Shown here: positions 54,647 to 63,508 of the stretch, one piece after another
Layout: every line of letters begins with the position of its first letter
Position numbering within the stretch: position 1 is the stretch's first letter
Origin: an uncultured Bacillota bacterium
Lineage (GTDB): Bacteria; Bacillota; Clostridia; Oscillospirales; Oscillospiraceae
Direction: 5' to 3'
DNA length: 64,000 nt
Assembly (NCBI GenBank): GCA_947073765.1
Contig: CAMTMZ010000002.1
Location: forward strand, 62,001 to 126,000
Made by a program: the position numbers and the translations under genes
Notes under the pieces: model-generated
Seen by the model: the letters and a program-made list of their open reading frames with translations, nothing else
Databases searched by the model: none
What the model was told of the DNA's origin: nothing

Positions 54647-55885
54647 TTACATCTGTTCCAGTTGACGGAATACCCGCCTGGATCGGAGAGCCACCAACGC
54701 GGACAGGGCGGACGCTCCCAGCAGAACGGCCCAAGGGGGCAGATAGTCGAACAGGACGCCATATCCCGCCTGGCCTAAGGGGGCGGCGCAGTTGGCCACC
54801 GCCTGGACGCAGGCGATGACCTTGCCCAGCAGCTGGGAGGGCACCTGGGCCTGTACCAGGGTGAGGAGCACCACGGTGAACAGCATGGCGGAGGACATGG
54901 CCAGCAGGGCGGCGGCAGTGACAATCCAGTAGCTGAGCTGAGGGGACACGCCGGGCAGAACGGCCAGCCCCATCACCCCCGCCGCCCCGGCGCAGCCCAG
55001 CAGGCACACAGAGCCGTGGTGGGGAGAGAGCCGCTGACCCAGCGTGCCCGCCAGCAGTCCGCCCAGCAGTCCGCCCAGACCCATGGCCGCCTGGGTCAGC
55101 CCCATAGAGGCATCGCTCATATGCAGCACTTGGGCCACAATGGCGGGGACGCCCACAATCATCACCGACGACAGGATCAGGTTAAAGGCGGACAGCACCA
55201 GAGTCACTGACAGGAACACAGGCTGCTCCCGGGAGATGTACCGCCAGCTCTCCCCAAGATCCCTGCCTACTGTGTCTAGGACACCGGCGGCGCGGGGGCG
55301 CCTTTCGTGGGGAACATGAATGAAGAGCTCCATCACCGCAGAGGAGAAAAAGCACACCCCACCAATGGTGAGAATGGGACCCAGCCCCCACAGGCCGAAG
55401 ATCACGCCCCCCAGGGCGGGGCCCAGCAGGTTGGCCAGGGTGGAGACCATGTTGATGACCGCGTTGCCCTGGGTGAGCCGGTCCGGGGGGAGGAGCAGGG
55501 GCAGGCTGGCCTGAACGGCGGGCTGATAGGCCCCGGCAATGGCATAGAGGAGCATCAGCGTGACAATAATCAGGGGAACCAAGGGCGCCTTGCCCCACAG
55601 CAGGCAAAAGGAGAGGGTCAGCGCGGCGGTGAGGAAGTCCAGCCCCACCATGATGCGGCCCTTGTGGACCCGGTCCGCCGCTGTGCCGCCGATGGGGCCC
55701 ATGAGGATCATGGGAAGGAAAGAACAGGCGTTCACTGCCCCAAAGAGGGTGATGGAGCCCGTCTCCCGCAGCAGATAGAGAGGCAGGGCGAAGTGGAGGA
55801 TGGCGTTGCCGAACAGGGAGATGATCTGTCCGATGACCACCAGGGTGAAATCACGGGTGAAAAAGGCGCTTTTTTTGGTTTCCAT
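54647..55885 (-). CDS. MFS transporter (efflux-type)
   Basis: 12-TM pattern, METKKSAFFTRDFTLVVIGQIISLFGNAILHFALPLYLL, GPIGGTAADRVHKGRIMVGLD. Start moved from 56323 to 55885. Confidence 0.9.
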   Translation of the reverse strand: METKKSAFFTRDFTLVVIGQIISLFGNAILHFALPLYLLRETGSITLFGAVNACSFLPMILMGPIGGTAADRVHKGRIMVGLDFLTAALTLSFCLLWGKAPLVPLIIVTLMLLYAIAGAYQPAVQASLPLLLPPDRLTQGNAVINMVSTLANLLGPALGGVIFGLWGLGPILTIGGVCFFSSAVMELFIHVPHERRPRAAGVLDTVGRDLGESWRYISREQPVFLSVTLVLSAFNLILSSVMIVGVPAIVAQVLHMSDASMGLTQAAMGLGGLLGGLLAGTLGQRLSPHHGSVCLLGCAGAAGVMGLAVLPGVSPQLSYWIVTAAALLAMSSAMLFTVVLLTLVQAQVPSQLLGKVIACVQAVANCAAPLGQAGYGVLFDYLPPWAVLLGASALSALVALRSRRVFRQLEQM

Positions 55886-55905
55886 TTGGATGCTCCTTTC
55901 ATTAT

Positions 55906-55926
55906 AAACCGACCGTCGGTTTGTAT
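55906..55926. promoter_or_regulatory. Candidate TetR operator upstream of MFS gene
   Basis: AAACCGAC-C-GTCGGTTT dyad (55906-55922); GACCGTCGGTTTGTAT shared 14/16 with the site upstream of tetR. Confidence 0.8.
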
Positions 55927-56018
55927 ATAGGGCTGAGGATGGGCGGGTATTACCCGCCCGATGGAATGAGACGCGCTGTGCAGTTGTTTGGGCGAATGAT
56001 ATCCGCCCCTGCAGGGGA

Positions 56019-56654
56019 TCATGAGTGGCAAAATTCCACCATGGCGTCAACGAGGTCGTCGTCCAGCAGCGCGAAGCCGTACTGTTGGGTGAACTGGTTG
56101 AAGAAGGCGCACCGGGCCCGGACCTGGTCCGGGGTGCTGGGCCGGAGGATGGGATGGAGCCACAGGTCAGACAGGATGAGCAGCACCTCGGACAGCTGCT
56201 CCGGGTGATCGGCCCGGATGGAGCCGTCAGCGATGCCCTCCCGCAGGATGGGCAGGACGTAGTCCGGGGCTGCCTCCCCCAGGATGCTCTGCATCTGAAG
56301 GGCCATGAATTTGGGGTTTTCAATGAGGAAAGGCAGCATGTGCAGAATCTTCCCCTGGAAGGACAGCTTCATGGAGGTGCGGAACAGATCCCGCAGCTTC
56401 TCCGCCCCGGTGGGACCCTTTTTGTCCCGAATCTCAGCCAGGACAGCGCTGTTGAAGTCCCCGATCCGGTCCACCACGGCGATGAGGATGGCCTCCTTGG
56501 AGGCAAAGTGGTGGTAGATGGCCCCCTTGGACAGTCGAGTGGCGTCGATAATGTCCTGAAGGGTGGTTTTGCCGTAGCCCTGCTGGAAAAAAAGCTGGGA
56601 CGCGGTATCCAGAATGCGCTGTACGGTCTGCTCCGGGTGCTTGTTCCGGGCCAT
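56019..56654 (-). CDS. TetR/AcrR family transcriptional regulator
   Basis: RILDTASQLFFQQGYGKTTLQDIIDATRLSKGAIYHHFASKEAIL. Confidence 0.94.
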   Translation of the reverse strand: MARNKHPEQTVQRILDTASQLFFQQGYGKTTLQDIIDATRLSKGAIYHHFASKEAILIAVVDRIGDFNSAVLAEIRDKKGPTGAEKLRDLFRTSMKLSFQGKILHMLPFLIENPKFMALQMQSILGEAAPDYVLPILREGIADGSIRADHPEQLSEVLLILSDLWLHPILRPSTPDQVRARCAFFNQFTQQYGFALLDDDLVDAMVEFCHS

Positions 56655-56673
56655 AAGGGGACCTCCTCTCTAG

Positions 56674-56694
56674 ATACAGACCGGCGGTCTGTAT
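56674..56694. promoter_or_regulatory. Candidate TetR operator upstream of tetR
   Basis: Perfect 21-bp dyad ATACAGACCG-G-CGGTCTGTAT. Confidence 0.82.
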
Positions 56695-56720
56695 TATTTT
56701 AGCATGGGGCACCCTGTTTG

Positions 56721-57917
56721 TCAAGACAGGCTGGCCACAAACTGCCTTGCCACCCGGGGAGTGCGTCCGGCGTGGCGGATCTCCCAGGTCATGGCCTGGG
56801 CGTGGAGCCGGTCGGCGGGGATGTCCACCCCCGCCTGGGCGGCCAGGTGGTCCACCAGTGCCAGATAGTCGGATTTGTTCATGGTGAGGTAGGGGATGCG
56901 CAGGCCAAAGCGCTCGGCCAGGGCGGTTTTTTCGGCGATGGTCTCAAAGGTGTCCACCTCGTCCCCCGCCCGGTCGGCGAAGGTCTGCCGCACCAGGTGT
57001 CGGCGGTTGGAGGTGGCGCAGATGCATACGTTGACAGGCCGCTTCTCTAGAGTGCCCTCCAGGATGGTTTTCATGGAGGAGTAGGTCTTGTCGTCCTGGT
57101 CAAAGGCCAGATCGTCGATGAACAGGATGAATTTCTGCCGGCGGCCCTCCAGAGAGCGGATGAGGTTGGGCATGCCGGTGAGATTGTTCTTCTCCACCTC
57201 GATCAGGCGCAGGTCCTCCAGGCCGGGCAGATAGAGCATGGACTTTACCGTGGCGGATTTGCCGGTGCCGCCGTCGCCAAAGAGCAGGACGTTGTTGGCC
57301 TGACGGCCCGCCATCATCAGGCGGGTGTTTGTCTCCACCAGGTGGCGCTGGTGCTCATAGCCCAGCAGGTCCTCCGGACGGGGGCAGTCAGGGTCGGCCA
57401 CAGGGACAAGCCGGCCGTCCTCCCAGAGGAAGGCCCGGTATTGGGAGAACAGCCCCGACCCATGTTCCCGGTAGAACTGAGTCAGAGCGTCAAAATCAAA
57501 GGGTGCGGCAGCCCGCCACCGGGGCAGTCCGGCCAGCACCGGGGCGAACTCGTTGGGAAGCAGGGGCTTCATGGCGTCGATAAAGCGGTCGCAGTCAGTC
57601 TCGGCCAGAAGGACCAGGGTGTCCACATCCCGCCGGGCGGCGTTCTCCAGGGCGGGGTCGGATTTCCCCTGGTCGATGAGCCGGGAATAGGGGGTCTCAG
57701 TGTAGCGCAGGCGATCCCACAGCCAGTCGCCCAGCCCCTCGCAGCCCTCCTGCCGCAGGGTATAGAACAGGGCGGTGTAGACGCTCAGAGCCTCCTCGCC
57801 CTTTTTTTGGTACAGCGCATCCAGCAGCGCGGCCGCGTTAGACATCACAGCGGCGGTGGTGAGCTCCCGGCAGGCGGATATGCCCCGGAGGGCGGCGCGC
57901 AAAGCGTTTAATTCCAT
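56721..57917 (-). CDS. DUF815-family ATP-binding protein (AAA+-like)
   Basis: NNVLLFGDGGTGKSATVKSML Walker A, FILFIDDLAFDQDD Walker B, ICATSNRRHLV. Confidence 0.87.
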   Translation of the reverse strand: MELNALRAALRGISACRELTTAAVMSNAAALLDALYQKKGEEALSVYTALFYTLRQEGCEGLGDWLWDRLRYTETPYSRLIDQGKSDPALENAARRDVDTLVLLAETDCDRFIDAMKPLLPNEFAPVLAGLPRWRAAAPFDFDALTQFYREHGSGLFSQYRAFLWEDGRLVPVADPDCPRPEDLLGYEHQRHLVETNTRLMMAGRQANNVLLFGDGGTGKSATVKSMLYLPGLEDLRLIEVEKNNLTGMPNLIRSLEGRRQKFILFIDDLAFDQDDKTYSSMKTILEGTLEKRPVNVCICATSNRRHLVRQTFADRAGDEVDTFETIAEKTALAERFGLRIPYLTMNKSDYLALVDHLAAQAGVDIPADRLHAQAMTWEIRHAGRTPRVARQFVASLS

Positions 57918-58024
57918 TTTGGTCTCCTCCAAATGAGTTTTTTCCATTTTACCGGGTGAAAGCGGCCTTGTCAACAGGTCGGGGACATGATACAATGGGG
58001 AAAATATTTTTACGCGAGGTATTT

Positions 58025-58996
58025 ATGCTCACCATCGGAGGAATTGCAATCGAAACGCCCCTGGCCCTGGGCCCCATGGCGGGGGTGACGGATATGGCCT
58101 TCCGCACCATCTGCCGGGAACAGGGGGCGGGGCTGACCTGTACGGAGATGGTCAGCGCCAAAGCCCTGTGCTATCAGGATAAAAAGTCCATTCCCCTGCT
58201 GCAGATGGGGGAGAAGGAGACTCCCGCGGCCGCCCAGATCTTCGGCAGCGACCCGGTGTGCATGGAGGAGGGGGCGGCCATCGCCCGTGAGGTGTCCGGG
58301 GCGGACATCATCGACATCAACATGGGCTGTCCGGTGCCAAAGGTAGCCAACTCCGGAGACGGCTCCGGGCTGATGAAAAACCCGGATCTGGCGGTGAAGG
58401 TGGCTCAGGCTGTTGTCAGAGGGGCAAAATGTCCGGTGACAGTAAAATTCCGCCTGGGCTGGGACAAGGGCTCCATCAACTGTGTGGAGTTCGCCAGGGC
58501 CATGGAGGAGGCGGGGGCGGCCGCGGTGGCCGTCCACGGGCGGACCAGGGTGCAGATGTACGCCGGGACCGCCAACTGGGACTGGATCCGGGAGGTGAAA
58601 AAGGCGGTGAAGATCCCCGTGATTGCCAACGGAGACGTATTCAAGGGGACCGACGCTCCCCGCATTCTCCGGTACACCGGGGCGGATATGGCCATGATCG
58701 GCCGGGGGGTGTTTGGCAACCCCTGGATCTTCGCCCAGTGCAAGGCGGCTCTGAAGGGGGAGCCCATCCCCGACCTGCCCCCTCTGTCGGAGCGGTGCGA
58801 CACCGCCGTGCGGCAGTTTGAGATGGCCGCCGCCAACAAGGGGGAGAAGATTGCCTGCCTGGAGGCCAGGAAGCAGTACGCCTGGTATCTCAAGGGAGTG
58901 CCCCACGCGGGGTATTATAAGGAACAGATCGTAAAGATCACCACCCTGGAGGACGTCTACCGGGTGACTGCCGGGATCAAGCGGGATCTGTGCTGA
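58025..58996 (+). CDS. dusB: tRNA-dihydrouridine synthase
   Basis: LALGPMAGVTDMAFRTICREQGAGLTCTEMVSAKAL, DINMGCPVPKVANSGDGSGLMKNP, VHGRTRVQMYAG. Confidence 0.95.
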   Translation: MLTIGGIAIETPLALGPMAGVTDMAFRTICREQGAGLTCTEMVSAKALCYQDKKSIPLLQMGEKETPAAAQIFGSDPVCMEEGAAIAREVSGADIIDINMGCPVPKVANSGDGSGLMKNPDLAVKVAQAVVRGAKCPVTVKFRLGWDKGSINCVEFARAMEEAGAAAVAVHGRTRVQMYAGTANWDWIREVKKAVKIPVIANGDVFKGTDAPRILRYTGADMAMIGRGVFGNPWIFAQCKAALKGEPIPDLPPLSERCDTAVRQFEMAAANKGEKIACLEARKQYAWYLKGVPHAGYYKEQIVKITTLEDVYRVTAGIKRDLC

Positions 58997-59064
58997 GGGA
59001 CGGTTTTTTCTTTCTCCAAGAAAAAAGAAATCAAAACGGACGTTGAGCGGGGAGGTGGATTGCG

Positions 59065-59694
59065 GTGACGGACCGGGAACTGGTGGAGCAGGCAAAGCGG
59101 GGGGACCAGGGGGCCTTTGAACAGCTGGTGCTGGACAATCAAAACAAGGTGTACACCCTGGCCCTGCGCCTGGTGAACGACCGGACGGCGGCGGAGGACC
59201 TGGCCCAGGAGGCATTTGTCAGGGCATGGCAGGGGCTGGTCTCCTTCCAGGGGGGGAGCAGCTTTTCCACCTGGGTGTACCGGCTGGCCACCAACCTGTG
59301 CATCGACTACCTGCGCAGGCAGAGGCGGCGGGAGAGAGTGGAGCCGGTCGTCTCTCTGGACGACGCCGACAGCGGCTGGGCTGAGCCTGCCGACCGGGAC
59401 AGCGACCCTCAGCTGGTTCTGGAGCGGTCGGAGCGGGGAAGAGCCCTGGCCCGGGGGCTGGCAAAGCTGCCCGATTGGCAGCGGCAGGTGCTGGTGCTGC
59501 GGGAGCTGTCCGGGCTGAGCTACCAGGAGATCGGGGAGAAGCTGGAGCTGGATCTGGGCACCGTCAAATCCCGCATCGCCCGGGCACGGCTGGCCCTGAG
59601 AAAAATTCTTCTGGAGGACGGGAACTTTTTTGGCTATGAGCCGTCTAAACCGTTGAAAAGAAACAAAGAAGGGGGTGACGCCCGTGGACTGTGA
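59065..59694 (+). CDS. ECF-type sigma-70 factor (GTG start)
   Basis: AAEDLAQEAFVRAWQGLVSFQGGSSFSTWVYRLATNLCIDYLRRQRRRE; LSYQEIGEKLELDLGTVKSRIARARLALR. Confidence 0.94.
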   Translation: MTDRELVEQAKRGDQGAFEQLVLDNQNKVYTLALRLVNDRTAAEDLAQEAFVRAWQGLVSFQGGSSFSTWVYRLATNLCIDYLRRQRRRERVEPVVSLDDADSGWAEPADRDSDPQLVLERSERGRALARGLAKLPDWQRQVLVLRELSGLSYQEIGEKLELDLGTVKSRIARARLALRKILLEDGNFFGYEPSKPLKRNKEGGDARGL

Positions 59695-60511
59695 CAAATA
59701 TCTGAAGCTGCTTGCCCTCCGCCTGGACGGCGATTTGACCCGGGAGGAGGCGCGGGAGCTGGAGGAGCATCTGTCCGCCTGCCCGGACTGCCGGGCAGCG
59801 GGAGCGCAGCTGGCTGCGCTCCAAGCCCCTTTCGATGAGCTGGAGGATATCTCCGCGCCCGAAGGCTTTGCCCAAAGCGTGATGGAGCGCATCCGGGAGG
59901 AGGCGCGGCCCAAGGTGATTCCACTGTTCAAGCGGCGCCAGATTCGGGCGCTGGTCGGGCTGGCCGCCTGTCTTGTGCTGGCTGTGGGGATATACGGCAT
60001 AACCCAGCGGCAGGACCAGGAAAAAATGATGCTGATGAACCGGAGCTTTCAGCGTGATGTGCTGATGAAGGAGCCCGCCGGGGTGGGGGGGAGTAATGGC
60101 GCGGGCGATTCCCTGCCCCCGCCGGAGCCTGCGGACGCCCCCCAGATCGCCGCCTACACCGCGCCAAGCTCCGCGCAGGGAGAGGATACGTCCGCCGGAA
60201 CGGCGGGGATGGAGCCCAATTCCGTGGAGGACGGCCTGGAGTATGGGGGATGGAAGTCCAATCCGGATATGGCCATAGCCTGCGCGGATACCACCCTGAT
60301 CCTGGACCGCCTGCCCCAGGGGGCGGCGGAGCTGATCCCTCCGGAGACGGCGGTAACCTGCGATCAGGAGACTGGCGTGGAGATATACTGGCTCACATGG
60401 GAGCAGCTCTCCGCCGTTGAACAGCTGGCCTATGAGCAGGGGCTGCTGCCCGGCATGTCTGAATCGGCGCCGCTGCCGGAGCGATGCGCTCTGATTGTGC
60501 AAAACAGATAA
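59684..60511 (+). CDS. Zinc-finger (zf-HC2) anti-sigma factor
   Basis: ELEEHLSACPDCRAAGAQL (HxxxCxxC), central TM (ALVGLAACLVLAVGIYGI), overlaps the sigma gene. Confidence 0.85.
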   Translation: MDCDKYLKLLALRLDGDLTREEARELEEHLSACPDCRAAGAQLAALQAPFDELEDISAPEGFAQSVMERIREEARPKVIPLFKRRQIRALVGLAACLVLAVGIYGITQRQDQEKMMLMNRSFQRDVLMKEPAGVGGSNGAGDSLPPPEPADAPQIAAYTAPSSAQGEDTSAGTAGMEPNSVEDGLEYGGWKSNPDMAIACADTTLILDRLPQGAAELIPPETAVTCDQETGVEIYWLTWEQLSAVEQLAYEQGLLPGMSESAPLPERCALIVQNR

Positions 60512-60521
60512 AACAGATTTT

Positions 60522-60551
60522 GGCCCTCCGTATCCAACGGAGGGCCTTTTT
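60522..60551 (+). terminator. Intrinsic terminator
   Basis: GGCCCTCCGT-atcca-ACGGAGGGCC then TTTTT. Confidence 0.85.
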
Positions 60552-60686
60552 CGGGTTCAACCAAAAATCCCTCAAAAAAACAGTTGTCATAGGAAGCGTT
60601 TTAGTGTATAATGACAAACAGCGTGTAACGCCCGATGACCGGAGCTTGTCCGGGGCGATACCAAACGATAAGGAGTGGAACCAACT

Positions 60687-62759
60687 ATGAGCTATTCTGT
60701 ACAAAACATCCGCAATGTGGCCTTCATTGGACACGGCGGCAACGGCAAGACCGCCCTGGCTGAGAGCCTGCTGTACATGACCAAAGCCATTGACCGCATG
60801 GGCAAGGCCACCGACGGCAACACCGTGTGCGACTATGACCCCGAGGAAGTCAAGCGCCAGATTTCCATCTCCCTGGCCGTGGCCCCGCTGGAGTTCAAGG
60901 GCTGCAAGATCAACGTGCTGGACACCCCGGGCGGCTTCGACTTCTCCGGCGAGGTGATGGAAGCCCTTCGGGCCGCCGACGCAGCCATTATTGTCTGCTC
61001 CGCCAAAGACGGTATCTCCGTAGGACTGGAGAAGGCCTGGAAGTATTGCGAAGAGCGGAATATGCCCCGCTTCATCTATATCTCCAAGACCGACGAGGAC
61101 AACTCCGACTATAACGCCACCTTCGAGGCCCTGCGGGAGAAGTACGGCAACAAGATCGCCCCTCTGGTGGTGCCCATCTGGGACGAAAACAAGAAGGTGA
61201 CCGGCATCATCGATGTGCTCAACAAGCGGGCCTATGAGATGCAGAAGCTGCAGCGGGTGGAGATTCAGCTGCCCGACAGCAAGGCCGGCGTGATCGACGA
61301 GTTCAACGACGCGCTGAAGGAGTCGGTGGCAGAGACCAGCGAGGAGTTTATGGAAAAATTCTTCGGCGGAGAGGATTTTACTTACGCCGAGATGATCCAG
61401 GGCCTGCGCCAGGGCGTGCGGGAGCTGTCGCTGTTCCCGGTGCTGTGCGGCTCTGCCGTAAACTGCATGGGCTCGCTGATGCTGATGGACTACATTGTGG
61501 AACTGCTGCCCACCCCCATGGAGGGCAACTACCACAAGGCCACCATGGCCGACGGAGAGACGGAGGAGTTTGTGGTCTCCCCCGGCGGGGTGCCCACCGC
61601 CTTTGTGTTCAAAACCGTCTCTGACCAGTATGGAAAGTACTCCTTCATCAAGGTTATGTCCGGCCACATCACCTCTGACCTCACCCTGGTCAACGCCCGC
61701 ACCGGCGCCACCGAAAAGCTGGGAAGGCTGTATACCATGAAGGGCAAGCGGGCCGACGAGGTGAAGGACCTGGGCTGCGGCGACATCGGCGCCATCGGTA
61801 AGATGGACAAGGTGAAAACCGGCGACACCCTGTGCGACAGCCGCAAGGTAGTGGCCCTGAAGCAGATCCCCTTCGCCGAGCCCTGCTACTCCGTGGCCAT
61901 CGCCCCCAAGACCCGAGGCCAGGAGGACAAGGTGGCCCAGGGCCTGAACCGCCTCAACGAGGAGGATCCCTCCTTTACTCTGGTGAACAACGGAGAGACC
62001 CACCAGATGGTGCTCACCGGCTCTGGTGACATCCAGATCGACGTGCTGGTGGCCAAGCTGAAGAGCCGCTTCAATGTGGAGGCGGTGCTCAGCGAGACCC
62101 GGGTGCCCTACCGGGAGAAGATCCGCAAGACCGTACAGAAGCAGGGGCGGCATAAGAAGCAGACCGGCGGCTCCGGCCAGTTTGGTGATGTGTGGATCCG
62201 CTTTGAGCCCAACCTGGAGGAGGAGCAGATGGTGTTCGCGGAGGAGGTCTTTGGCGGCTCGGTGCCCAAGAACTTCTTTCCCGCGGTGGAGAAGGGCCTG
62301 CGGGAGGCCTGCGTTCATGGACCTCTGGCCGGTTACCCCGTGGTCAACCTGAAGGCGGTGCTCTATGACGGAAGCTACCACCCGGTGGACTCCTCCGAAA
62401 TCGCGTTTAAGACCGCCGCCCAGCTGGCCTACAAGGCCGCCATGCCCGAGGCCAACCCCGTGCTGCTGGAGCCTGTGGGTGAGCTGAAGGTGACTGTGCC
62501 CGACAGCTACATGGGTGACGTCATCGGAGATTTGAACAAGCGCCGGGGCCGGGTGATGGGTATGAACCCCACCGGAGACGGCGACCAGATCATCGAGGCC
62601 GAGGTACCCATGGCTGAGATGACCAGCTACGCCATCGATCTGCGGGCCATGACCCAGTCCCGGGGCAGCTATACCTTCCACTTTGTCCGCTACGAGGACT
62701 GCCCCCCAGCGGCCCAGGAGAAGGCGATTGCCGCCGCCAAGGCTATGGCGGAGGAATAA
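60687..62759 (+). CDS. EF-G-like translational GTPase (divergent FusA paralog)
   Basis: GHGGNGKTALAES (P-loop), NVLDTPGGFDFSGEVMEALRAADAAIIV, YISKTDEDN, EF-G domains III-V (YREKIRKTVQKQGRHKKQTGGSGQFGDV). Confidence 0.93.
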   Translation: MSYSVQNIRNVAFIGHGGNGKTALAESLLYMTKAIDRMGKATDGNTVCDYDPEEVKRQISISLAVAPLEFKGCKINVLDTPGGFDFSGEVMEALRAADAAIIVCSAKDGISVGLEKAWKYCEERNMPRFIYISKTDEDNSDYNATFEALREKYGNKIAPLVVPIWDENKKVTGIIDVLNKRAYEMQKLQRVEIQLPDSKAGVIDEFNDALKESVAETSEEFMEKFFGGEDFTYAEMIQGLRQGVRELSLFPVLCGSAVNCMGSLMLMDYIVELLPTPMEGNYHKATMADGETEEFVVSPGGVPTAFVFKTVSDQYGKYSFIKVMSGHITSDLTLVNARTGATEKLGRLYTMKGKRADEVKDLGCGDIGAIGKMDKVKTGDTLCDSRKVVALKQIPFAEPCYSVAIAPKTRGQEDKVAQGLNRLNEEDPSFTLVNNGETHQMVLTGSGDIQIDVLVAKLKSRFNVEAVLSETRVPYREKIRKTVQKQGRHKKQTGGSGQFGDVWIRFEPNLEEEQMVFAEEVFGGSVPKNFFPAVEKGLREACVHGPLAGYPVVNLKAVLYDGSYHPVDSSEIAFKTAAQLAYKAAMPEANPVLLEPVGELKVTVPDSYMGDVIGDLNKRRGRVMGMNPTGDGDQIIEAEVPMAEMTSYAIDLRAMTQSRGSYTFHFVRYEDCPPAAQEKAIAAAKAMAEE

Positions 62760-62767
62760 AATACCAG

Positions 62768-62798
62768 AAAAGTCCCGCCCCTTTGGGGCGGGACTTTT
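62768..62798. terminator. Bidirectional intrinsic terminator
   Basis: AAAAGTCCCGCCCC-ttt-GGGGCGGGACTTTT. Confidence 0.85.
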
Positions 62799-63051
62799 AT
62801 CTGAAGTCGTGCCGGCTGCCGCAGCTGCTGCCCAGCCGCTCAAATTGACGGACAATTTTTTCGATTTTGAAAAAACAGGCCTCATCGGAGAGGGAATCAT
62901 CCTGAAGGATCTTTTGTATCTGAACCAGCGTGCAGTACGACGCTGACTCCACAAGGTCAACGGCACTCACCTTCAGCTGGGGAAACGTGACCTCAACGCT
63001 TGTTTTCTGATTGCTCAGAAGATGGAGCAGAATATCCCTGTACAAGTCCAT
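62797..63051 (-). CDS. Small conserved-looking hypothetical protein (84 aa)
   Basis: SD gaggtgat, promoter TTGACA-N16-TATAAT on minus strand; MDLYRDILLHLLSNQKTSVEVTFPQLKVSAVDLVE... Confidence 0.7.
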   Translation of the reverse strand: MDLYRDILLHLLSNQKTSVEVTFPQLKVSAVDLVESASYCTLVQIQKILQDDSLSDEACFFKIEKIVRQFERLGSSCGSRHDFR

Positions 63052-63081
63052 GTTATCACCTCATGTAGTATTATAGGCCGA

Positions 63082-63106
63082 AAAAGATAATTGTCAATTA
63101 TCTTTT
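63082..63106. promoter_or_regulatory. Perfect 25-bp dyad overlapping the promoter of the 84-aa gene
   Basis: AAAAGATAATTG-T-CAATTATCTTTT; overlaps minus-strand TTGACA -35. Confidence 0.75.
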
Positions 63107-63166
63107 GCAAATTAAGAGGATGTTTAAAGATACTGAGAACGGCCATATACTAGTTGAGGTGGTTTT

Positions 63167-63394
63167 ATGGATATGTCTCAGATTGAAAAATACAGGCAAA
63201 TGGGGATGAATGTCCATTATTATCGCAAGAGGAAAAGACTGACACAGGCTGAGCTTGCGGAGATGGTGGATATTGAGCGGGTGCATATGGGCAATATTGA
63301 GCTGGCCAGGACAGGGACATCCCTGGACGTGATTTTTCGCATCGCCGACGCGCTGGAGATTCCGGTGCATAAGCTGTTTGAGTTTCGGGATTGA
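63167..63394 (+). CDS. XRE-family HTH regulator
   Basis: MGMNVHYYRKRKRLTQAELAEMVDIERVHMGNIELARTGTSLDVIFRIADAL. Confidence 0.9.
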   Translation: MDMSQIEKYRQMGMNVHYYRKRKRLTQAELAEMVDIERVHMGNIELARTGTSLDVIFRIADALEIPVHKLFEFRD

Positions 63395-63508
63395 AGGCCC
63401 GCCCCATCGGGGCGGGTTTTTCCCGTAAAATGCCCTGTATGTCTTTACCAAGGGGGCGGTTTGTGGTATACTAACCCCAACTGAGTACAAAACAGGGGGG
63501 AGCGGCAC

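Noticed and set aside
55886-56323. 146-aa N-terminal extension of the MFS ORF
   Set aside because: Overlaps tetR out of frame and is Ser/Pro/Arg-rich; METKKSAFF at 55885 has the transporter N-terminus.
60393-62966. 857-aa open frame antisense to the EF-G-like gene
   Set aside because: Same GC-driven mirror frame; it also runs through the terminator and neighbouring genes.
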